Below, piece after piece: positions 9,414-15,185 of a DNA stretch of 15,185 nt; within the stretch, counting starts at the first letter, position 1; every line of letters begins with the position of its first letter. The stretch comes from Physocladia obscura (Eukaryota; Chytridiomycota; Chytridiomycetes; Chytridiales; Chytriomycetaceae), in the NCBI GenBank assembly GCA_027596945.1, contig JADGJH010000702.1:1-15185 (forward strand), read 5' to 3'. The notes below the pieces were generated by a model. The model did no database searches. It worked only from the letters and a program-made list of their open reading frames with translations, and had not been told where the DNA came from. The translations under genes were made by a program, and so were the position numbers.

Positions 9414-9445
9414 TTGAAATGATAAAAAAAAAAAGATTCTTTCTT
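9414..9445 (-). other. 32-nt intergenic spacer between two same-strand genes
   Basis: Between the ACAD8-like stop (TGA, 9448-9446) and the PDI-like ATG (9413) the minus strand holds only 32 nt: a short purine stretch, an 11-base T run and ATCATTTCAA. There is no obvious poly(A) signal and no AG close to the ATG. Termination of the first transcript and initiation of the second must overlap neighbouring coding DNA, or the two genes share a transcript. Confidence 0.85.
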
Positions 9446-10952
9446 TCACTCCTTTAAAATCTCGCGTGCCACAATCATCTTCATCACCTCATTTGTACCC
9501 TCAAGAATTCTGTGGACCCGTAAATCTCGCATATACTGTCCAACTGCATAATCATTCAAGTACCCGTATCCGCCATGGATTTGCACAGCTTCATCACAGA
9601 CTTTGAAGCATTCTTCGGTAGCATAATATTTAGCCATTGCACACGCAGCAACAGCGGATGGTGAATTCGTGTCAATTGCTCGTGCGGCATTTCGAACCAT
9701 CAAACGTGATGCTGCGAGCTTTACTGACATTTCCGAAAGCTTAAACTGTATACTTTGGAAAGATGATAGCGGACCTTTGAATTGCTCGCGGACGTGACTG
9801 TATTCAACGGCTGCCTGTGGATTCTGATTTAAGGGGAAAATAAGTTATAAAATACTAACCTCCAATGCAGACTGCGCCCCACCAAGTGAACAAGACGCAA
9901 TATTGACACGACCACCATTTAAACCTTTCATAGCATATGTGAAACCCTTTCCCTCATCTCCAACGATATTGGAAACTGGAATTTTGCAATCCTCAAATGT
10001 TACGACTAGGTATTGTCGTAAAAATATGCGTTAATAATTCAACAAATTGAATCATCCTAACCTTTTGTCGGTTGACACTTCCAGCCAATTTTCTCTTCGT
10101 TCTTTCCAAACGAAAGTCCCGGCGTACCTTTCTCCACCAAAACTGAAGTAATACCTTTCGCGCCCAAAACTCCAGTTCGAACCATGACGAGATACAGATC
10201 CGATGATCCCGCACCAGAAATGAATGCCTTTGATCCATTGAGAATCAAATAGTCGCCATCGCGTTTCGCTGTTGTTTGAAGAGACGAAGCATCAGATCCT
10301 GATGAAGGTTCAGTTAAGCAATATGAAGCAATCAGATCCATTTTTGACAGTGCTGGTATGTATTTTTCGCGCAACGCATTTGAACCAAAAGAATCAATCA
10401 TCCACGCTACCCTAAACCAAAAAATAAGATTAGCTAAAAAACAAATTTAGCTGCTGATTTTACATGTTATGAATGGAAATGAAAGCCGTTGTAGGAACGC
10501 ATCCCGTCGCTAACGCCTCAAAAATTAAAGATGCGTCGATCCTACTTAGTGCACTCCCACCAAACTCGTCCGAACAATAAATAGCGCCGAATCCAAGGTC
10601 TGCAGCTTTTTTCATTGTGTCGACCGGAAAAAATGATGATTCGTCCCATTTTCTCATGTTCGGTGCGAATTCTTGATCAGCAAATCGCTTTGCCAAACTG
10701 TATATTTCAGATTCTGAGTCGCTGAGACCATCAGCAGCTTTTTTTTAAAATCAATTCAAGAAAAAAATTTCGGATAATTTCTGGAGTTTTTGAAAAAAAA
10801 AAGGAGGTACCATTAACAGCCGCGGTCAGCAGGGTTCTATTTTGAATCACCACATTGGCATTGAATGCACGGCGAATATTGGAACCCGAACATAGCCTTG
10901 AAGTTTTGCTGGTCTTGCGGCAGTGGGCAACAAATCTTTGAATCGGAAGCAT
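9446..10952 (-). CDS. ACAD8: Isobutyryl-CoA dehydrogenase, mitochondrial (ACAD8-like), copy A
   Basis: This FAD-dependent acyl-CoA dehydrogenase oxidises isobutyryl-CoA to methacrylyl-CoA in valine catabolism in the mitochondrial matrix. Exons on the minus strand: 10952-10811, 10737-10464, 10411-10062, 10005-9860 and 9814-9446; introns of 73, 52, 56 and 45 nt are GT-AG with matching phases, giving 426 residues (human about 415). The first 45 or so residues are basic with few acids, typical of a mitochondrial presequence. Conserved blocks follow in order: [123 protein letters not shown] and [10 protein letters not shown]. The Glu of EGTNE (about residue 409) is the expected catalytic base. Closest remembered relative is ACAD8 rather than short/branched-chain or glutaryl enzymes. 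A second acceptor 9 nt upstream (9824) could add three residues to exon 5, but the family spacing favours 9814. Confidence 0.95.
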
Positions 10953-11075
10953 ATTTTTTTAAAGATTGAGTTTCGGAAAATGACGGAACAAAAAATCAAC
11001 AGTTAATGTTGATCAATTGAAAGCAAAGCAAACATCAAAAAATCTAACTTGTAATCATAGAATTTCAGATACAAA
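10953..11075. promoter_or_regulatory. Probable shared divergent promoter between ACAD8 copy A and a plus-strand first exon
   Basis: Only 123 bp separate the minus-strand ATG of ACAD8 copy A (10952) from a plus-strand ATG at 11076 that opens a coding-like exon. The segment is AT-rich and contains no recognisable gene, so it would serve as a bidirectional promoter if both genes are real. No specific factor site was identified; this is inference from spacing alone. Confidence 0.45.
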
Positions 11076-11152
11076 ATGTCGTTACTTGTGAAAATTGATA
11101 ATAGTTTCCAACGCGAGGATTACAAACTCCTTATGAGTATTAAATCAAATAA
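11076..11152 (+). CDS. Putative first coding exon of an unrecognised gene
   Basis: The ATG at 11076 (A at -3) opens 25 codons, MSLLVKIDNSFQREDYKLLM followed by SIKSN, then two bases of a split codon at a strong donor (GTGAGT, starting at 11153). The composition looks like a genuine protein N terminus, but I cannot name the family. No in-phase partner exon was found close by. Every confident intron in the window is under 100 nt, whereas the next coding-like block starts about 2.25 kb further on beyond transposon remains. Either this exon belongs to a gene with a transposon-enlarged intron, or the gene was broken by insertions. Confidence 0.45.
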
Positions 11153-12202
11153 GTGAGTTAATTTTTGTTGGCCCTTAATAGCCATTTTTGTTCATGATAT
11201 GCACCTCTCTTGCATGTACATCAAACATCCTGTTAAGGTGATACATTTGAATAATCAATAAACAATTTTCTTCCCATTTCACAGACGTGAGATTATATAA
11301 TTTAATTATTCAATCTCATATAGTGCTTTCAGTTCCCATATTGTTGAGTAGAGGTAGAAGCCATTAGGAGAGAGCTGTCAGAACTACAAGTTATCAATTT
11401 TTAGATGATTTTGTAGTGTTCTGTACGTTTTACTATTTACAGTGCATTTCCACCAGTTTGACATTTTCCCCTTCGAAAAATTTTAAAAATCACATCAATG
11501 GGATGAGGTGGCAGTTTTCTAAAGGTATTTCTAAATGACAACAATGAAAAAGTTGTTTGTCTTGCAGCCAACAAAACTTTGAATGAATTGAATTGAAAAT
11601 GAAAGGCTTTTTATGTGAATAAAGATTTATTATTACATAGTGATAACTGATGCAGACACCTCTTGCCTATGTCCCATTAATCCAAAAGAACTTTCCATCC
11701 ATTGTAAAGTGTCCTCTGCAATGACCAATCAATATTACATGTATATATGTGATTTGAATTATATTTGCTGATGAATAGAAGGAATGCATTGAACTAAACT
11801 CAAATTCATTACCAATTGAAACAAACTTTGGCATAGTAAGGTGCACTGAAATGAATTTCAAGCAACAATATGTTATTATATTGTCTGACTTGGTGGGCAA
11901 ATGTGTGCCAGTGTGCACCAATTTGTGTCAGAGTTATGTGTTGGTAAGCAAAATAAATTTTATTGTAAAATAGCAAATTATAAATGCAAAAGTATATTTA
12001 TAGTATTTATTGTGTGCATCAGCATATATTTAATACAAACATCAGGAAAATCAATAGTAGACTCTTCTATTCTGTCATTAAGTGGAAGTTATATGGACAT
12101 ATAAATTGGAAAGCTTTATCTGATTAGAAAAACAGGAAAAAAGTTGATTTTTTCAAAAACTTTCTCAACTCTGGAAATTCTGAGTCTAGTATCAAGCATT
12201 TG
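11153..12202. other. AT-rich DNA with one unidentified minus-strand open segment
   Basis: About 1 kb of AT-rich sequence downstream of the putative first exon. The only suggestive segment is a minus-strand open frame at 11921-11667 (about 84 codons) containing HLPTKSDNIITYCCLKFIS, MPKFVSIGNEFEFSSMHSFY and MDGKFFWINGT. It lacks a proper ATG at its start and looks like old coding sequence, possibly transposon-derived. I do not recognise the family. Nothing else in the interval could be supported. Confidence 0.4.
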
Positions 12203-12349
12203 TCACATTTTCTGGAATATTGATGCTATTTTTGTATGAACTGGAGGCATATTTTTCAGTGGCAACATGATTAGCAGAAGCAAGTTTGTCAATCTGTACT
12301 TTGTTGAATCCTGCAGAGGAAAATTCACTTGAACTGGTGGAATGGCCAC
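12203..12349 (-). mobile_element. Coding-like fragment, possibly from a decayed transposon
   Basis: A minus-strand segment of 48 codons without stops reads VAIPPVQVNFPLQ, then DSTKYRLTNLLLLIMLPLKN, then MPPVHTKIASIFQKM, and ends at TGA. The hydrophobic run and surrounding composition are more protein-like than the neighbouring AT-rich noise. The RLTNLLLL stretch is vaguely like parts of large fungal cut-and-paste transposases, but that resemblance is weak. It lies among other transposon remains, which is the main reason for the call. Confidence 0.25.
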
Positions 12350-12693
12350 AGTAAAGTATAATTTAGTTTTAGAATCTTATTATTTATTTCCATGAATAGA
12401 ACAACATTTTAAATACCAAATTCTGTGCCTTAAAATAAAATTTTGTGCCTCATTTCTAATGCCTCAATATTAATTAAAATCCAATTTCTTAGCAAAAGAA
12501 ATTGTTAAAATGTAAAAGACAAAGTTAGAACATTTAATCCCCATTCTTGAATAAAATAAATTTTATTTTTCACAGTCATCTAATAAATAATATTTCTATT
12601 TCCAATTCTATTAAATATTATTTAGCATCTATTCAGTTTGTATAACACATTTTATTTCTAAATCTAACATACTTCAGAGTATTTTTTGCAACA

Positions 12694-13030
12694 GCCTTCT
12701 GCGTTGGTAAGGGCATTGAATATTAGTCAAAAAAAGGAGTTATCAGAGTAACAGTGCTGGACAGGTATTGAAATACAGTATTGCACATTATTGAAAAGAG
12801 TAACCAGACTTAGAGCAAATTTGGCCTTCATGCATAACAATGCATCATACCACAAAATAAAATTAATTCACGCATTTTTGGATCAAAAGAATCACAGTGC
12901 TAGGCTGCTCACCTCAGAGTCGTCATCTGTGCCTGATTGAAAATCTTTGGCATTGTATTTACGAAAAACGACAAAAAAAATTTTACTGATTTTGAAATTT
13001 GGAATCTGATGAAGAACTTTACGAAAGCTT
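12694..13030 (+). mobile_element. Second decayed Tc1-like transposase relic
   Basis: Plus-strand fragments in all three frames line up with the order expected for a Tc1-type transposase catalytic domain. Frame 1 has AFCVGKGIEY, a stop, then KKGVIRVTVLDRY. Frame 2 has LAFMHNNASYHKIKLIHAFL, resembling FMQDNAPxHxAK with the catalytic Asp lost. Frame 3 has CLIENLWHCIYEKRQKKFY, resembling NPIENLWxxLKRR with the preceding SPDL degraded. Multiple frameshifts and stops show it is dead. It is more decayed than, and different in sequence from, the relic beside RAB3GAP1, so it represents another element. Inverted repeats were not found. Confidence 0.6.
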
Positions 13031-13407
13031 TGTTTAAGCGTTGAAGACTGTTTCAGGTGAACAATAAAACATTTTATTTTTTTTTGCGAGTAATTTGAAT
13101 ATTCACTTTTCCATGTTTTATAATCGTTTTGAAGGCCAAGCAGCAAAAATTGAACAAGGCCATGAATTTTATCTTCGCCTGGTCACATCACAAGCATTTG
13201 GTGGCAGAATATCTAGGTAATGCTTGGCAGGTTTAATGCTCTTTCACTATTTTAACTGGAGTGATAAAATGTAGAAACCCAAATGAATTTTCATTTCGTG
13301 GTCAACAAGCCCACATCAGCAAAAATTAGGTTTACACTTTTGCACACCGAAGAACACTTGCATTTTTTATTTTTTTCGCAAAAGTATCTGATTTTTTAAT
13401 TTATCAG
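13031..13407. other. AT-rich interval, no supported gene
   Basis: This stretch contains short plus-strand coding-like scraps (for example KAKQQKLNKAMNFIF near 13140) that could be the tail of the Tc1-like relic or chance. It ends with a pyrimidine-rich tract and TTATCAG (ending at 13407), which forms a plausible splice acceptor for the block that follows. Confidence 0.4.
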
Positions 13408-14537
13408 GGGATGCAAACGCGAATATACCAGGTGTGAATAATTGGACTGTGAATCAAACGGAAATTGAAAATGAACAACCGATTAGACACTGCGAAGTAA
13501 ACCTCACTTACCGATCTATTGGTGACTTCACCAACTGCAGCTTTAATATCCAATTATGATCTGTCACCAAGTATTATGTCAACATTGTGTGTTGATTCCG
13601 AAGAGACAATTCAAAATGATCTAGACGGAATGGTATCACGCGCTAATACGAGCAGCTCGTCACGATTTCGGAAAGCAAAGCATCCCAAGCAAATTTTGTT
13701 AAGCAATGATTTAATAACCATCCAGTCGAATAAATTAACAGACAGGTCCAAAGTCAGTAAATAACACTGAAGAAAGAAACAGAAGTGATAGCTGGACGCG
13801 GGGATCAATCTGATTTTTTGGCGGCACCATAGCGAAAACAGGATACTAAAACATTGAATCTGCCTAATGTTGACGCTTGTAAACGAAATAGCGCTGCCAG
13901 GATATAACTAATTATTTCCATTCCAACTGCATGAGGTGCAGCCAGTGCCACCATCCGGTAAAATTAAGAAATCGCTATACGCCTTTCTGCAACTCCAATT
14001 TTCACAGCCAAACACCAGCGAAAAAATTTCTGTCAGCACAGACCAACTCGAAAGCAACAATAGTAACATTAGCAACGGCACGATCAAAAATGCATTTGAA
14101 ATACAGTGTCTCAAGAAAGTCTCCCAGCGTAACCTCACAAAGACTAAATAAATGTATGCCAGCGCGACCGATTTTTTCACAGGGCTGGTAAAAAACGCGG
14201 TCACAGTACATACGAAAGTCCGGATGAGGATACTAGTGGTGAAGCTGTTGAGGAAATATTGAAACCGACTACAGTAGCTGCAGTAGCTGCTATGGCTATG
14301 AAAGCAACAACAACGGTCGCACACGTTCGCGGGACGGCAATTGCTGTCGCGGAGAGTGCGCAGCGTCCGTGAAAAATCGATGTCAGCTGGGAGATATCAA
14401 TACCAACGCACTGCGACAGCTCTTATGAAGCCAGCGACACAGAGCTCATTTTCCCAGCTTTCAACTTCAGCAGCAAGAGCATCAACAAGATAGAATATCT
14501 TTCGAATCTGTCGCACGATCTGGAAATCTGTCGCTAA
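13408..14537 (+). pseudogene. Unrecognised plus-strand gene or pseudogene with shifting frames and an in-frame TGA
   Basis: Coding-like segments follow one another on the plus strand, several joinable by in-phase GT-AG introns. They are: DANANIPGVNNWTVNQTEIE (13410 onwards); a Ser-rich frame to 13761 (SPSIMSTLCVDSEE); RKQDTKTLNLPN near 13833-13868; PVPPSGKIKKSLYAFLQ and a Ser/Asn-rich run (13936-14105); then, across a possible intron 14106-14182, AGKKRGHSTYESPDEDTSG and an Ala/Thr-rich stretch ending ESAQRP at a TGA (14370-14372). The same frame continues after that TGA for 54 codons (KIDVSWEISIPTHCDSSYEA to NLSHDLEICR) to TAA at 14535-14537. I recognise no family. The region is less AT-rich than its left neighbour, as expected of former or present coding DNA. 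It may be an active low-complexity gene with an intron I cannot place, or a decaying one. It could be the 3' part of the gene started at 11076. Individual exon borders are uncertain. Confidence 0.35.
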
Positions 14538-14678
14538 AAGAAAGAGAGAAAAACAAGAGGAGCAGCTGGCATTTTTTTTTTCTCTTTTTGTCGTTTGTGA
14601 ACAGACAATTAATTTGCTGATCCGTTTCCGTTCCGATTGACAGCACATGGAGTTGCTTCAAGATTTTCCCGGAAAAAA
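14538..14678 (+). promoter_or_regulatory. Short upstream region of ACAD8 copy B
   Basis: The 141 bp between the end of the preceding coding-like block and the ATG of ACAD8 copy B hold a purine run, a 10-base T tract followed by CTCTTTTT, and AT-rich sequence. It must contain the promoter and 5' UTR of copy B unless those overlap the upstream gene. No specific element is recognised. Confidence 0.4.
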
Positions 14679-15097
14679 ATGCTCAGAACAGCAATTCGCT
14701 TTCCATTCATCACAACTCCTGTGTTCAGCGCGTCACGCCAGACGCGTTCAATCCTTACTGCCGTTATAAACGGTGAGTTTCTTTCAGGTGCAAACACAAA
14801 CTAGCTCAACCCCAGTCAATCAGCCACGGATGGCCTCACTGAATCCCAAAGTGAAATATACAACCTCGCAAAACGTTTCGCCGACCAGGAACTGAAGCCA
14901 AATATGAAAAAGTGGGACGAAGAGTCGTATTTTCCGGTTGGCACAATGAAAAAAGCAGCTGATCTCGGATTCGCAGCGATTTACTGTTCCGAGGAGCTTG
15001 GTGGAAGCGGATTAACTCGACTTGATGCGTCCTTGATTTTCGAGGCGATGGCGACAGGATGCGTTCCTACAAGTGCATTCATCACTTTGCATAATAT
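14679..15097 (+). CDS. ACAD8: Isobutyryl-CoA dehydrogenase paralogue (ACAD8-like), copy B, 5' part; continues past the window
   Basis: Same predicted mitochondrial valine-catabolism enzyme as copy A. Exon 1 is 14679-14772 and codes a basic presequence-like leader (MLRTAIRFPFITTPVFS) shorter than that of copy A. A 51-nt GT-AG intron (14773-14823) is followed by exon 2, 14824-15097, ending in a phase-2 donor GTGAGA. Exon 2 is 274 nt in both copies, and both introns fall at identical codon positions and phases. Conserved blocks include [46 protein letters not shown] and ITLHNM. By eye about 70 of 91 exon-2 residues match copy A, with mostly conservative changes, so both appear under selection. 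Introns and third positions have diverged, indicating an old duplication. The flavin-site and catalytic-Glu exons lie outside the window, so activity cannot be judged. Confidence 0.93.
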
Positions 15098-15122
15098 GTG
15101 AGATTCATTTAGTATAGTCTAT

Positions 15123-15142
15123 TTTATTTATTTATTTATTTA
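15123..15142. repeat. TTTA tetranucleotide microsatellite in intron 2 of ACAD8 copy B
   Basis: About five tandem TTTA units lie 26 bp after the donor of intron 2 of copy B. They may make this intron longer than its 52-nt counterpart in copy A, since no acceptor was seen before the window ends at 15185. Confidence 0.8.
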
Positions 15143-15185
15143 ATATTTGTTGCGACGCTTTTCATTTGTTTCTTTTCTTTATCCT

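Noticed and set aside
12750..12790. CAGTGCTGGACAGGTATTG resembling a Tc1 terminal inverted repeat
   Set aside because: In the relic's frame it reads as transposase coding (VTVLDRY) continuous with GVIR upstream, and no matching inverted copy was found.
13908..14324. 138-codon minus-strand open frame rich in Cys, Leu and Ser
   Set aside because: Its composition is what the complement of the plus-strand Ser/Asn/Ala-rich coding-like segments would give, it has no recognisable motif, and the plus-strand reading is more protein-like.

Overview
This is a nuclear, eukaryotic window. Protein-coding genes are broken by short GT-AG introns (about 45-90 nt), standard stop codons are used, and intergenic DNA is AT-rich. 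Gene content (RAB3GAP1, an EST1/SMG7-type protein, isobutyryl-CoA dehydrogenase, a membrane protein disulfide isomerase, decayed Tc1/mariner elements) points to an opisthokont. The very small introns and tight gene packing suggest an early-diverging fungus such as a chytrid, or a related opisthokont protist. The lineage is an inference. Exon models were built by hand from splice sites, reading-frame phase and remembered family sequences; no alignment was run.

Layout. (1) 62-1022, minus: 5' part of an EST1/SMG5-6-7-like gene that probably continues past the left edge. (2) 1081-5298, minus: complete RAB3GAP1, five exons, ending only 58 nt before the EST1-like start codon. (3) 5321-5775, plus: a decayed Tc1/mariner transposase relic lying against the 5' end of RAB3GAP1, followed by about 0.8 kb of AT-rich DNA without recognisable genes. 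(4) 6618-7021, plus: a possible small two-exon gene of unknown function. (5) 7086-9413, minus: complete membrane-anchored thioredoxin/PDI gene with two CGHC centres, eight exons, one of them a 28-nt microexon. (6) 9446-10952, minus: complete mitochondrial isobutyryl-CoA dehydrogenase (ACAD8-like), five exons, only 32 nt upstream of the PDI start codon. (7) 11076-14537: a plausible first exon on the plus strand, about 2.2 kb of AT-rich DNA with decayed transposon coding (including a second Tc1-like relic), then a block of coding-like segments with shifting frames and an in-frame TGA. (8) 14679-15097 and beyond the edge, plus: the 5' part of a second ACAD8 paralogue with the same intron positions as the first.

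Functionally the genes are unrelated housekeeping genes: Rab GTPase regulation, RNA surveillance or telomere biology, ER oxidative folding and valine breakdown in mitochondria. The notable features are the two very close same-strand gene pairs, the head-to-head ACAD8 duplication, and transposon debris beside or within genes.
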